Under the pieces are notes generated by a model. The model saw only the letters and a program-made list of their open reading frames with translations. It had not been told where the DNA came from and did not search any database. This document shows, in pieces, positions 36,749-49,799 of a stretch of 64,000 nt of DNA; the first letter of the stretch is position 1, and each line of letters begins with the position of its first letter. Origin of the DNA: Chamaea fasciata (taxonomy: Eukaryota > Chordata > Aves > Passeriformes > Sylviidae); NCBI GenBank assembly GCA_029207755.1, contig JARCOQ010000016.1:2857001-2921000 (forward strand), given 5' to 3'. Both the position numbers and the translations under genes were made by a program.

Positions 36749-39490
36749 AAGCAAACCATTGGCTCAGGTCTCTGTCCAGAAACCTGTGAGGTTGTAAAAA
36801 ACTCCTTGCAATGCTCAGTGACTTTCTTTGCCCACTCCCAAACAGCAACCCATGTTGAAAAATAGTATTTATTAAGTAAAAAAAGGAAAACTCCAGTGCA
36901 GTAGGTAAACCCATCATAAAATATCTGCCCGTAATATCTGGTTCCTGAGGTATAATTAAAACTCTTTCACAGTTTCTCCTCCAGCAAGGCAATTCTTACC
37001 GCAGCTGGTTGTTATCTTCCTTCTGCAATAGCCCTGCACCCCCAGGCCAGGTCTCAGTGAGCAGCAAAGCCTGATTTGAGTCACCTCTGGAGGGGCAGGA
37101 GCGGCTCCTCTGCTGCCAGGCACTGCTCCCCTCTCTCCGCCTGTGCCCCACCTCCCCGTGCCAGCCTTCTCAGCAAGAACAGAACCCCCTTCAGAGCTCG
37201 TTTTTGCTTCCCAGGTTCCAAATCCACCTCAGACTTCTCTTTTCCATCCTCAAACCTTTGCATCCTCATAGCAGAAGCCATTGCCTGGCTGCATTTAGGG
37301 AGATACAAAGCACACTTGGGCATAATAAATCACACGCTAGTACACTGGAGAACCTTTCGTTATTTTATGGGCCCTTTCTAACAGAAATTTCTCTCACAGA
37401 AAAAAAAAAAATAAAAAGAAATACATCAATATTTCAGACCCTTTGGGCCCTTACATTTATCTTTCCTTCCCTCCACCAGAGTGTTTTGGGATTCTCTTGC
37501 CTGTGAAAATCCAGCTCCAGGGAGAAAGTCAGTGGGAGGTTTCTTTTGTTTGAGACTCCAGCCCCCAGACCTGTGCAGCCTAAGACAAAAAGCAGCAGAG
37601 TATTATTCCTGACCCTTTCTGATCTGCTTCTGCAGCTGCAACAGCATGAGATTTGAAGTAATTTCTTATGCTCACTGTAAAGGCTGAATCCTCAGCTGAT
37701 GTGAGCAGGCACAGCTCTGCTTTGACTCCTGTAGAAGATGTCAGATGGAAATGTGTCTCCACAGCCCCGGAACCCCAAGTCCCTGAGTGACCCCACACAC
37801 AGCCCTGCACACAGAGGGGTGTTCAAACATGTCACTTATTTCTCTTCCAAGGACGGCCCCTACAGACTGCCAATATAATGTTTTTCTCAGAAGTAGTCAG
37901 TTGTACAATGGAACACAGAGATCCAGAAAATCTCCAAGGTGTCAGCAGAAAACAATGATGAGACTCCTCAGCCCAAGAAAGCACATTAAACATATTAGTT
38001 GCAGCATGTGGAAAGTCCTGTTGGCTTCTTTCTGAAGAGCCCAAAGGGTCTTAGATTCCAGGAAACTACTTGCTGTTATTACTGATGTGAAACCGGGGTG
38101 CTTTGGGCTTTGTCTGTGTGAGATCTAATGGAAAGATTAAGTGTCCCTTTTTTTATTACAGCCAAAAGCTTGTTTTTCTTCTTGCTGTTCCTAGGCACTT
38201 TCAGAAGACAAGACCAAGAGGAAATGTGTCCTGGGGGTTCCCAAAATCCTGCAGCTGAGAGAAAAGTGCAAGGGAATTATTACTGTTTATTTATTTATTT
38301 GTCTTGAAATGCTGCCCAGAATGTCATATGACACAATAGGATGCAGGATCTCTGCAGAGAATAATTCACAGTCTAAAGAAAAGCCCAGCCAAATGCCTCA
38401 CTGGGTGCTCACACTTCGCCAGCCACTTCTCAGATGTTATCAACCATGCGCCACAGCCGAGGCAAGAAACACTGATCTTGTCCTTTTCTTTGTGTCTGTG
38501 CACGGGAAGAGACACAGCAGAGCCTGTCAAGAAAGTCAGACTGTGATGCCTGGAAACACAGAGTTTCCAGCCACAGAGGCGCTCCCTGAGCATTCCTGCA
38601 TTTGCAGGATTATCCTGGCAGTTCTTTTCCGTCTTCCTTGCCAAGGAGCTGGAGGACCCTTCTTCTCAGCCAAGGTTATGTGGAACCCGTGCTTGCCATG
38701 CAGCAAAAAAACGCAAGAAGTGTGATTTCCATTTAAAATAGGCTATGTAACATTCTCTGCACAAAAATAAATAGTCTTTAGCAGAAAGGAAAAGACCTTT
38801 ACAGGTTACAGAGATACTATGGACAACATGCTTGGGTAGATTTTCTCTTCCCACCAAGAGAAGCTCAACAAAAGGACTGGAGAAAGTTAATCTCCACCCT
38901 GAAAAGCGATCTCCCTGTTTGCTCATTGTTGGCTGTAAGAGTTGTCAGGTGATTCACTGGGAAATTTTTTGATAAGAGTATTTGCCAGGACCCTTTAAAA
39001 TGTGTTCTATTTTAAACAGTACTCACAGAACCCATCCAACTGAGAAACAATACACAGAAACAGCTGTTCTGCTGAGTCCAAATTCAAAGGCCGTGATATT
39101 TATAATCATGCAGCATTACAGATATATTTTAAGTCTTAAAATTTCTTAAGGAAATTTGTTGTTTAAAATAGTGATGCTGGGGGGAAAAAAAATCTGTGTG
39201 AAGCCACGGGAGTTCACATCTTCTGAACTCCAACATATATTTATTTACACGTGAGTGACTAAGATGTATCCATTAGCTGCAAACACACCTCATACATTTC
39301 TTTAACAGAAAACACAGCCTTGGAAGCTAGTGCATCATGTTAGTGTCTACTTCTTTCAATTTCAGAGGGAGTTTCTGTAATTATACCCTCTGCAGCCTAG
39401 GGATCTGCACACTACTCTACAGCAGGTGCTCTCTCAGGCCTAGATGTTCTAGAAAGACCCAACCCCAAGAACTCTCATCCTCACCTCACC
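36749..39490. other. Unique non-coding DNA
   Basis: No gene recognised. A plus-strand open frame of 138 codons (38,309-38,725) lacks any domain signature. The parts 37,390-37,430 and 39,090-39,260 are AT-rich. Confidence 0.5.
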
Positions 39491-39567
39491 AAAAAAAAAA
39501 AAACAAAAACCAAAAACCAAAACAAAAAAAAAGCAGAACAACAACCAACCCAACACAAACACCAAAA
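39491..39567. repeat. A-rich simple repeat, (CAAAAAC)n type
   Basis: Thirteen A followed by CAAAAAC/CCAAAAA units, a second A run, and a degraded CAACC-rich tail. No retroposon body is visible next to it. Confidence 0.9.
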
Positions 39568-40479
39568 AATCAGATTATTTCCATTCTCATCTGGTGAAGG
39601 TGTGGCTGCACCTGTCTGTAGGTCTGGCACCAGCTCTGGCAGGCAGTGCCTTGCTGCACACCCCGTCCTTCCCCCTCACCACCCTCAGCATCCTTCTGCT
39701 TGAAGCTACCCAGTACCTGCAGAATCCAACCTGTAAATCCAAGGGCACCAAATTCCCCTAAAAAATACCTTCTTTTTCATTTTCAGAGCCCTTTTTTCCG
39801 CTGAGTCAATTATCGCTTGTCATAAATAAGAACTGCCAGCTGTGAAAAACATTCCATTCACTGTTTTAAAAATGCCTTATAATTGTTCCTCTCCCCAGCA
39901 AAGAATTTTCTAGCTACTCCGTGGTGCATTCAGCCAGTCGGGGGATGCAGTGGGAGGATTACTGATAAGGCTATCCATCACTGTCACTCAAAAGGATTGG
40001 ACCCCCAGAGTGCACTCACTAAGTAGAAGGAGTGTCTGCAGCTCACTGGCAAATCTCTTCGGATTCCATTGCAGATGAGGATGCTCAAGAAATATCACCA
40101 TATGGAATGAAAAATGGTATCCATCATGTTAAAATCATGCCTTTGACACGGGGAGGGTGTGGTGCTTCGCTTTTAAGCTGCCGTTCCAAAAAGAGCACGT
40201 ATGGATTATGTGAAGAAACAAACAAGTGTTTTTGGCAGTCAGTGCCTAGGAGCGAGGCTGAAGAAGACATTACCCTTGCAGACAGCATTGCCTGCAGATG
40301 GAGACTCCAAGAAAGAAGCCAGTTGACTAAAAAAATAGCTCTTGCCTTAAGTAACTTCCTTGCAGTGTCTGAAAGAGAGCTGGAGCATGGGAAGATGAGC
40401 TGCTCAAACTTTGCCTGTCAAAAAATTCATATGAATTCAGACAGATTTTAGTTTGCGAGAGTTTCGCATTTCCAGATTT
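39568..40479. other. Non-coding DNA with a 139-codon open frame, judged chance
   Basis: A plus-strand frame runs 40,032-40,451. It has no signal peptide, membrane segment, zinc-finger spacing or other family mark, and no promoter or splice sites that would define a gene. Frames of this length occur several times in the window on both strands. Confidence 0.45.
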
Positions 40480-40690
40480 TTCCCTTTGATGTTTATAGGT
40501 TCAACAATCCCAAAATGAAAAGGAAAAGAAGTCTTAGTTTAAATGAATGGGGCCCAGTAACCAAGAGAGGTGGTGTTTCATTCACTTTTTATCATCCTCT
40601 AAAATTTAAGCTTTTTGGGAAAGTCCAAAACGGAGAAAGATTTGGAAAAATCAGCGCTAATGAGCGGCTTCACTTTGTTTGATCTACAAA
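40480..40690. promoter_or_regulatory. Possible conserved non-coding element
   Basis: A repeat-free AT-rich block with retained CpGs in TCAGCGCTAATGAGCGGC (40651-40668), next to a TAATGAG homeodomain-like string and CTTTGTTTGATC, which resembles SOX/TCF sites. Function is inferred from motif content. Confidence 0.27.
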
Positions 40691-40959
40691 AAAAGAAAGC
40701 CAATGGGACAGCCTGTTAGTCTTCCTATACATTAAACATCATTATTAAAGGATGATGAATTCTAGGTTATATTCTGCCCTAGTGGCTGAGGAATCAGGAA
40801 GAAAGGATAAGAAATGAAAAGGGCTTTATTAGCAGCGAAGGTTCTTTTTGGATAGTAAGAAAAATATTTTCTTAAGGTAGTAGGGGATTGAGATTCGCTG
40901 CCTTTGGATGTGCAAAAATCCCCTCACTGCAGCTGTAGAGAGCAGTTAAAAAGTGATAT
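40691..40959. other. Unique non-coding DNA, nothing recognised
   Basis: AT-rich at first; the last part may be a more decayed section of the possible CR1 tail that follows. Confidence 0.45.
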
Positions 40960-41065
40960 GTCATGGGAGCTGTGTGGGCTGACTTGATCCTTCCTCAGAG
41001 CAGCACCTCCAGCCAGAAAGTCTCTGGAGGCTCCTTCCAGCCTTTCACTCTCAGCTTCCTATGTG
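40960..41065 (+). mobile_element. Possible old CR1 3' end
   Basis: The string CTCTGGAGGCTCCTTCCAGCCTTTCACTCTCAGCTTCCTATGTGAT, given here as landmarks at about 41,023-41,067, resembles the 'CTCTGGAGGTCCCTTCCAGCC...' segment before the terminal repeats of CR1. The preceding TGACTTGATCC also fits the usual 'GATGATC' region. Similarity is short and partial, so this is tentative. Confidence 0.35.
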
Positions 41066-44000
41066 ATACCCTGACGCAACATCAAGAGGAAACATTAATT
41101 CTGCCTTCCTGTGGCCAGACTTAGAGTGGTAAATATCTGACCAGGGAATTGAGAGGAAAACATCTTCATGCCAAATGAGGCTGTGGATGACAAAGACAGC
41201 CTTCGGGCCAGGGCCTGGAAATGAGGGAACAATCACACAAACGCTCCCAGCAAATCCAGCTGTAACAGGCAGCCCACAGTGGGAGCAGAGGCACACAGCT
41301 CCGAGGGACAGGATTTCCAGGGGAATTAGTACTGCCATGGAGAAAGGCACAGCGTCTGCTTTGTGAAACGAAATCATCTCAAATGAGGTCACGGTTTCCA
41401 CAGCCAGACTTTGGTGGTTACACAGATGCTTGCTTCCACTACTAGGAAAATGCTGGCTGAGAGGTAGACTGAGTGTTTCTAATGCTGGGTCTTACTGTGC
41501 TGTCAATAAAATCAAAGTACTTCCAAGGGAGGAGAGCCAGCCCAGTGCAGCAGAGCAGTTCTGCCGCAAACAGGTTGATTTTTCTCTCCTGAGGCAGCAG
41601 GAGTTTCAGGCACTCACTCCACTGTCCCTGCAGCAGCACCTCCAGTGTGTCACCACCTGGAAATCCTGTGTCTCCCTCACAGCACCCCGGTCATCCAAGG
41701 AGTTGCTGACATTCTGTGCTTCTTCTCCCTCAGAAAAGCAGAGAGGATGTCACTGCCCCTCTGCTTGATTGCTGAGAGGTGGTTGGCCGTCACTGCTCCT
41801 TCTTATCACTGAGCTCTTCTTCTCCTGCCCAAACCTGTCAGCTCTCGTAGGCTGTTCTGGCTCTGACGAAACACAAGCAGGAAGCAATCCCTCCCTCATG
41901 CCTCTCCATCCCTCCCTCATACCAGGTAGAGCAGTCAGGGTCCTCCTAAACTCATTGCATCTTCTCTCCAGCCTTTGGGATGAAAGAAATACCAATCAGC
42001 TATTTTAGCATGACTGCAGGGAGAGCCGGATGGGGCCCTGTGCTCTCCAGCGTGACTCATGTGCTTAGACGTTCCCAGCTTGGGGAAACACTAACAGCTT
42101 CATTTCCAGACAGCCATGGGGCCACATCCTTTGGGGATAAATACATGAGGATGTGTGTCTGAACATCAGAGGCCATCTCAAAAGTGAGCATCCAAATGCA
42201 GAATCACGCTTGAGCCTCAGCAATCCAAGCACGGAGCTGGAAGTTGAGGAGTTTCAGGTGGAAGAGCCACACTCGGTGAGGGAGCGGGCAGCAGCCCTGC
42301 TGCCAGGGCACAGGGCGTGATCTGTGTGCGGAGGTACCAACCACGGCAGAGATTCAGCTTTGAAACGCTCACCAAACAGTTTAACACCTCAATGGAGCAG
42401 CAGAATGCAATTCGTCCTGAAGCTGCTCCATTCCCATTCAAAATGATGGCTGGGCCACGTTTACAGTGAAGCTGCATTTGGCCTTAAAGCACAGGCTTTC
42501 AGGATGCTGAGAAAATGTAAATTCTGTGTCAGGTGCCAAGTCTCAGGATGGGTGATTTGGCCCCAGGCCAGCATCAGGCACAGGATCCACCGGAGCCTCC
42601 AGGAGAGCTCACATGGCAGGGCAGGCTGTGAACATTCCTGCTCTTTCTCCCTCACTGCAGTTCTGCTCCAGCCACGCCACAGCCCCTCACCCCGGGCGCA
42701 GCTGAGCCTCATTTGGCTGCCAGTGTCACACACAAAACAAGCACTTATCCGGCAGTGATTTATGCCCAGTATTCCCAGCTGTGGAGCTCACACAAATACG
42801 TGACAATGCAGTGTCAGCTAAGCAGGGTGCCCAGGAGAACTTCAGCAAGGATTACACAAACCATAACAAAAGAGAAACACATCCCCTGGCCAGGAAACCA
42901 CAGAACATCAATGAAATAGGTCCGTTACAGCCAATGCAGGGAAAAAAGGTCTTCTCACTTTGGCCCCACAGGCAGCTACCTGGTGATTTGACCACATCAC
43001 TCTTCCTCCTCATCCCCTAAGATCCCCAAGGACAAACACATCATCTCAACACCTTCGGGGCTCTGTTCACCTCTGACTTTCCAGCCCAGTCCTCTCTTGC
43101 CAGGTTTCAGGCTGACCACACATCTCCTCACTCTAGGGACAGTCCTGCTGTCACAGGGTCCACGCAGTTCACTCCTCTGTCCACACTGATGGGGCCACTC
43201 TGGAGGATCACTTTGGCCACAAAGAGGAAGGAGTTGCCTGCAAATTGTTCCTTGCAATTCCTTTCCTTCTAATCCTGCCTGACTTCTCTGGCCTCCTTCA
43301 AACCATTCCCAGGTCCCTGAGACTGTTCAGACTATACTCTGGTTTCTCACCTCCTGCTTCCACCTCCACAATTTCTTCTCCCAGCTCACCTCTCCTCCTC
43401 TGCAGCAGCTGAACAGCACAAGTGACAGAGCCCACCCAAGGGGTTCGCTGGTTTGGGAAAGAATAACAAGAAAACCCACCCAACCAGAACTGCAGAGGCA
43501 AGGTGGGCATACACAGCGAGGAAAAGTGCAAAAAAAAAAAAGATAGGAATGTTCAAATACTTCTTTGATGTAAGATGTGTGTGGAAAGGAAAACATCCAG
43601 ATTGAGCATTTGTGCACTGAGGAGGTGGTGGCTGTGTTTGAGGGTGGGTTACTTGTTCCAGAGGCCTCTCTGTAAGAGTTCCCACAGCTAAGACATCTAA
43701 ATTCTCACAGCCTAATTTCCAGCAGTGCTCATCACCTGCCACTGATTTAACAGCTTCAGGAAGAGCTCAGTCATACCCGGTAAACACCTGACTTTCAGAG
43801 AGGCTTCCCATCAGTTGTTTTGCAGACTGTGATTTGGATCCACAGCCTTTTGAAGGCTCAGAGAGCTAAAATCTGCACTGTCAGACAGGTGCAATTAGCC
43901 CCATCTGTTCCTGCAACTCATTTACTGGTTTGTGTAATTTCTAGTGCAAAACTGAGCTTGAGGGGGGAAAAAGAAAAAAGTTGATTCAGAAAATCATTGT

Positions 44001-46528
44001 TAGGAAACAGGATTTGCTGTTACCAGAGTCTTGAGTGATGGGACAGGGAAATCAGACATCACAGTGCAGTCAAACCTCACCCAGCAAGCAGCTTGGACAG
44101 TCCTTACCTGCACTGCCAGGCCTTGGTTAAACATAAACCTGCACAAAACCACGCAGCGGATCCTAAAACCTGACACACACAATGCTGTCGCTGCCCAGTA
44201 AGGACCTCTGCAGTGGCCAAGCTCACTCTGCATTCTGTCCCCACAACCCAGGACCTGGCTCAGACTCTCCCTGACCTCTCTGTCTGCTGGTAGCAAGCAC
44301 CGAACTACCACCTGTAATTCAGTGCTGTAAGCTGGGCTCAAGAAAACGGAATTAATAGCAAACTCAAGCTTTGTAAATTTGGGTTGAATTCAGCAAGCAC
44401 TTCATCAAAGAAGGAGAAGCACTGAAAGCCTGCTGGCCTTACTTTATATTTTCAAGATTCATTACTGTTATTGCATTCCACAGAAATTTTGTTCTTTTCT
44501 TTTTTTGCGGCAAAAAGTAAAAGCCTTAGATCATTCGAAAATAAAATTACTTATTCATTTTAGGCTGAATAAAACATCTGGGTTGGAATTATGTTGGGTT
44601 TCCTTTTACCTGCATTTCCCCCAGAATTAGGATTTAGATGTTGTCCTTGTAAGAGGCAATAGCATGGTTGTAGCACCCACTGTCTTTCAAGGAACCTCAG
44701 GCTGATGTGTTCGGGGTTTGAAGCCAGGAACCAAAATCTTGCTTTACATTTACAAATGGATGCACAAAAGCCTGTTTGTGTATGACAGAAAACGACAGAT
44801 ACCTCTGCTCTGCTGCTGTGGGGAGCGAAAGGGGAGATGCAGATCCATGTACAGCTTAGATCTACAAACATCTCAATTTGTTTTGGGAATCAAGTCGGTT
44901 CAACAGATCCTTTCATCAACCTGCAAGGAATGGATCCTACCACATCATCTTACTGGCATTAAAAACAATGGGCTGTATTTCCTTTAGGGCAAAAAATATT
45001 CCCAGTGAGTATTACAGCTGCTATAGGAAGGTTTTTATTCTCCTGTATCAAAGCACTAGGAGCATTATGTGAACTGTTATGATTTAGCCTGACTTGGATA
45101 CAGGTGCCCACACCATTTTAAGATGGTGGAATGATTGCAGTGTTATAAAGATGAATAGGATGATAGTAGTCATCTCTATGATACACAATTTTTTTTTTTT
45201 TGGAGGAATAGTGTGTGAAAAGGACAACCAATCCCTTCTTTGTAGGTGCATGAGGACACAAAGGAGTGGAGATGGAGCAGTAGTGCCGTACAGGATGGGT
45301 GTGAGTGTGGGGAGTGAAAAGAGACACCTCACACCACCATTGTAACGCCACACAGTTAATTTCTGGGTAGCCCAGGGGTGGGAGAGGTTCAGGCACCTTC
45401 CTAGCACTGATCCATATCAATTTTAGTGTTAAAAGTGACTAGAATGGTCACTGATTTCTCCACCTTGCAAGATTTCCCCCTGTAAGTCCTTCACCAGACA
45501 CCGTCTCAAAAAAAAAAAAAAAGATGTTAATTTCAGGAAAAGCACCCAGTTGTAAGGACTACACATGAATCCAGCACTGTCCAACGTGAATTGTTGAAAT
45601 AATTCGTTTTCCTGGCAACAAAACTGTACACACACTCCTAGGCCTGATACATGTGCTCGTTCTTCACTTGTTTTCCCGTAACCAGGAGAGGCTTCCCCAC
45701 TCCGCTCCCGTTTTGTGCCTTGGCCAGGGCAGAGTCCAACACAGCCCATAGGAGGGGTACCCAGAGGGCTGGGTAACCTCAGCTTTACCCCCCTCACAGG
45801 GCATGAAGCCCCAGCCTGTGGTTATGTGCTCACAGAAACGGAACCTGGGCCTCTCCTTGCCACGATGGAGCAAGCAGAGCACAGAGAAGCCCACAGCCTT
45901 GCACTGCTGAGCAGGGAAGCTCAAAACTTTGACAACAGCCGTGATTTACAGCAGCACAAAAGCTCTGTGGAGCAACTTTAGGCAAGGCTCCATTAGTTAC
46001 CAGACAGAAGATAGGAGTAATCAATTTTGCTCAGTCTGGACTGAGGTTCTGGAACTTTCCTCGGGTTCAAAAGAATCACAAGGGTGTTTGAGCATCATTT
46101 TTTTTTTAACCTATTGAAGAGAAGACGGTCAAAAAACCTCACAGGAAAAAAAAAAAAAAACCCCACAGGTTGCCCTTCTGCTTGTCTCCTCAGCACATAT
46201 AAACAAAATGTAAATAAATAGTGGTTGAGATAAATGAGGATTGAGCGCAGAGTTTTGTGTTTCTCCTGGGGCTACTTTTTGCCATGCTTCCTGCCATTAA
46301 GCAGGAGCTTGCTCCTGAAACAGTTCATGGTGAGCAGCAAGATTATTCAGAGCAAAATCTCTTTATACAAGAGGCTATGTCAGACTATAGGAAAAGTCAG
46401 GATTTGAATAAGAGGGTGCTTTAGGCGACTGGACTTCAGCTGTGCTGAGCTATATCCTTGGTTTTGCGCTGCTCGGTGTGTCAGGTGCATATTGTCTCGT
46501 TTTATCTTCAGCAGGTGAGCCAGAAACC
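41066..46528. other. Unique non-coding DNA
   Basis: No gene recognised in 5.4 kb. A 21-bp C/T-rich unit is duplicated at 41,888-41,923. Homopolymers occur at 43,530, 45,189 (T), 45,507 (A) and 46,146 (A); the last sits between two CACAGG strings. The part 44,430-44,600 is AT-rich and repeat-free. Confidence 0.5.
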
Positions 46529-46612
46529 ATGGGAAGAAGCAGAATAAAGAAAACAATGAGAAGGAGACTGGAGAAAACAATGAGTGATGACGAGGACTTC
46601 GAACAGGAAGAG
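46529..46612 (+). other. Candidate short coding exon with a strong start context
   Basis: An ATG at 46529 sits in a near-ideal Kozak context (A at -3, G at +4) and opens 28 codons rich in arginine/lysine, then acidic (ending MSDDEDFEQEE). A polypyrimidine/AG string (TTTTATCTTCAG) precedes it by about 17 bases, and the frame reaches GAG|GTTTGT, a weak donor with G at +5, in phase 0. If spliced to the segment at 46902 the frame would continue 25 codons and stop. Against it: the encoding DNA holds an internal GAAAACAATGAG duplication, so it is partly low complexity, and no known protein is recognised. Confidence 0.22.
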
Positions 46613-46639
46613 GTTTGTTGTGGTTTTTGAAATAAAATA

Positions 46640-46900
46640 CTTTCACAGAAAGGTTTAACAAACTTTACCTATGTTTTAATACCCTGCCAGATTAAAGGCT
46701 TAAGCACATTTGCAAAGTGAAAATGAATCCTGTGTTTAATCATTCTATTATAAAATTCATTAATATTGCAACAGCTTTGAATTAAACAATTACACAAATA
46801 TTTTGCATTCTATGATTTGATTCAGTAATCTCATTTATTTTAGATTTTATTAGCTATTTGCCTCAATTTGTTCAGCGAGATGCTCATTTGGTTTGCTTCA
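46640..46900. promoter_or_regulatory. AT-rich block, possible conserved element or short intron
   Basis: Dense ATTAAT, AATTAAACAATTA and TTTATTTTAG strings with no homopolymer longer than a few bases. It ends in a good acceptor-like sequence GTTTGCTTCAG at 46,891-46,901, so it may be the intron between the two candidate exons or a separate regulatory element. Confidence 0.25.
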
Positions 46901-46901
46901 G

Positions 46902-47019
46902 AATGGGAAGGATGATTTCTTCACCCTAATGGGAAGATCAGAACCAGCCCTCATATCTCAGGGCTGCTCTGGAGACTAAGTCTCTTCTCCCTGGAGCATT
47001 GTTCCTCCCAGACAGGGAG
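46902..47019 (+). other. Candidate 118-bp internal exon
   Basis: The segment is bounded by GGTTTGCTTCAG on the left and GAG|GTAAGT, a perfect donor, on the right, with a size typical of vertebrate internal exons. All three frames contain a stop, so if real it would be a terminal-coding or non-coding (lncRNA or UTR) exon. Good acceptor and donor pairs at this spacing also arise by chance in 64 kb. Confidence 0.25.
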
Positions 47020-47815
47020 GTAAGTTAATCTCCTACCTTTTCCTAATTTTCTTAAAGTAGAGAAAGTGCACTGAATAAACAACTGGGGTTTTTTTAGCTT
47101 GTGGAGCCCTTCCCAGCTCCTCAAGGGCATTGCTGCTCCTTTCCCCCACTGCTGTCACACAGGGGACAGTCCCTGCCCTCCCCCCTGGGCATCTCCCCCC
47201 CTTTTCATGGATTCTCCTTTCCTCCCTAGCATAGCACAGATGAGGAGAAGGGGACTGATGCAGGGATCTGCTGTGAGGCTGCTGAGAACACAGAAGAGCA
47301 CAGAACTGGCTTCTTGGACTGCTCTGCTGCTTGTGTGCAGGGTGAAGGAGGAGGATACCTCAAAGTTAGGGATTTCTTCCAAGCCTCAGAGGGCTTTTGA
47401 TTAACTGTGCAAAACTTAAAGACCATTCAAATCCTCCCTATCCTTCCCCAATACACAGGGATTAAACAGTTTAGCTGGTGGTCTTAGGTTAACAGAACAA
47501 GTGAACAAAAAATCCCAAATCGAAGGTCCCCATGGGCAGATCTCCACAAACACAAGTACTCTCGCTGAGGACCTGGTCTGGAAATTTGTTTTAACAATGA
47601 ATTATGTGGAAAATATACCATTTTAAGTGTATTTGCAAAAGCAATGGTTCAATTCCCTTGTCTACTGCCGAGGCATCTCCAGTTTAGAGATGACTTGAAC
47701 ATTTGGAGCCAAAGATCACTGGGTATAATCCTTCTCTGGCCTTACAGAATCTGTAAACAGATAAGGCAAAGCCTGAAGGAATGATCCCTGCAGCAGGTCA
47801 GCCTACGCAGACATG
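47020..47815. other. Unique non-coding DNA
   Basis: C runs at 47,171-47,202 come close to a minus-strand quadruplex motif, but one loop is nine bases. Nothing else is recognised. Confidence 0.5.
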
Positions 47816-47828
47816 CACACACACACAC
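47816..47828. repeat. (CA)n microsatellite, short
   Basis: About six to seven CA units. Confidence 0.85.
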
Positions 47829-48390
47829 TGTCTTCCTCTGTTCTAAAGGTTCAGAGTATTTTGTTAGCTGGAGGTAGGATTAAAGAAGAATTTAAGTCCC
47901 CCAAAGCCTTTCCCTAAATGTGAACGTGTGATAAGAGTTTGAGTTGAATCATCAAAAGCAGTGAAAGTTGGGACTGAGAACAATGCCAAAATCAGTACTG
48001 CAGATTCACATGAGCAGTGATTCACACGATGAGAACTTTCTAGGGGTTAAAAAATGGGTATAGCAGGATTATTGCAGCCAGCCTTAGGCTTTGAAGGCCC
48101 ACACAGACACATTTCCAAGGTAGAGGGCTTCGTTCCAACTTGAAAGGCAGAGGGAGGAAAACAAGAAAATAACAGGTGTGATGTTCTAGTGCATTGAGAA
48201 CTGAAAATCTGCTTTCCAAATTCATCAGAGAAGAATAAACCTGGAGTCACAACACGATATAGCCACACAAAATTAATAAGATCTGCAATATATACAAGAG
48301 TTTAAACCAAATTGTCAAGCCCCTGCAGGGATTTCTAATTCGTAGTACTGATGCATTTCCTTAAAACAGTTGGGATACATACCTCGCCCT
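47829..48390. other. Unique non-coding DNA, nothing recognised
   Basis: No gene, repeat family or strong motif seen. Confidence 0.55.
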
Positions 48391-48408
48391 CACACACACA
48401 CACACACA
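48391..48408. repeat. (CA)9 microsatellite
   Basis: Nine uninterrupted CA units. Confidence 0.9.
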
Positions 48409-49799
48409 GGGGCAGGTGGCACAGATGTTGATCAGAGTGTAAAGCCCCCTGTGAACTGCTCTGTCCCGTGTGATGGGCGAGGGCTGACCCTGTTCTGAGT
48501 GCTGCCAGCACCACCCACCCACTGTGCTGAGCTGCAAACAGCCTGCAGCTCTCCCTCAGCCCTGCTGGGAGCTCCTGCATCACCTGCCTGCTGCAAACCA
48601 ACGTCAGGGAGCTGCTGAGGCACAGGTCACCCCAAGTGAGCTGCTTTGCCCTCCCTCCATCGCAGGCACGGCACCTTGCAGAAAATCTGCCAGCAAATGG
48701 ACTCCACTTAATCCCCCTCCTGAGGGAAAGCGAAATCTCATGGAAGGCTTGGAAAGACAGCAGTGCCCGTCAGCGATGTCTCAATTGTTACCAGCGGAAG
48801 GCTGAAGCACTGTGGAACTTTTCACCTCCCTTTTTTCCTCATCAGGGTGGTGCCCAAACCTGCTCCCAGCACAGGCTCGTGGTGCTGCGAAGATGTAGTT
48901 CAGACAGCAGCAAAGGGCTCAACGGTTTCCTCACCTTGGAGAAAGCCTGAGGTACCTTCGGGGGCGGTTTCGTCTGTCCCCAGGAAGATGGCTTGCTTGA
49001 CCAGCTTGGCAGTCCACAAGAGCCTCTCTTAGGTTCATAGCGAGGCATTGATGGGAGGAAAAAATTACCAGTTCCAGATTTTCCCTGCTGCTGCCAGTCT
49101 GTGCTGATGGCCTCCAAGCTAAGACCAGTACGGCCAGGATGTGAGCACCTCTGTCACCTAAAATCCCCACTGCCCTTGGCAGGTAGTTCACTTCTCCCCG
49201 GCTCTCAGAACTGCAGGATGGATCAGGTGTGCTGCTTCAAGAGTCATCCCCTGTGAGCAAGCCCTGTCCCTTCAAATGACAATAATTTATAAATATGTAA
49301 GTGTGCAGCATTTAGCTGGAACACTGGCAAAAAAATTGCTACGAGGTCACTCAGACGAGAATTCATAATACTTCACCTCTTCTCCCTGGGTACCAGTAAA
49401 GAATGGCTACTAGTGCCTTTGCACACCAGTTTTAGACGCTTCAGTTCTGTAGTGCTTGCACACAGAGCATTTTGACTTAGAAATGACACCTGTTGCCATA
49501 GTGCCTGGGCACCTCCCAAAGCAGTGATCCTCCCATGAGTGAGGAGCGCTATTGCTGCACTTTTCACCTGGGAAAAGGGGTGCAGGGAGACTAAATGGCC
49601 TGTTCAAAGTCCTGCAGGACAGGTTTGAGTTCCAGATTGCTGGCATCAGCCTGGTCAATCCCTCCTTCATGTTAGCTGGTCTTTATATAACATCATCCAG
49701 CCATTCTCAGCTAAGCCAGTCTTATAAAAACACAGAGCCAGGCACGCACGACCGGGAAATGAGTGTGCAGTAGAGGCAGGGGATTGACACTAACAGACA
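48409..49799. other. Unique non-coding DNA
   Basis: Moderately GC-rich at 48,410-49,260 with overlapping chance frames on both strands and few CpGs. No domain or exon is supported. Confidence 0.5.

Noticed and set aside
38309..38725. 138-codon frame with a hydrophobic stretch near its end
   Set aside because: The hydrophobic part is short and not a convincing membrane segment; nothing else supports a gene.
40032..40451. 139-codon open frame on the plus strand
   Set aside because: No family motif, no splice or promoter context, and similar-length frames occur elsewhere in the window in unrelated frames.
45429..45797. 122-codon minus-strand frame with a phenylalanine run
   Set aside because: The phenylalanines come from a poly(A) tract read on the opposite strand, a usual artefact.
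47171..47202. Minus-strand quadruplex motif
   Set aside because: One of the loops is nine bases, outside the usual limit of seven.
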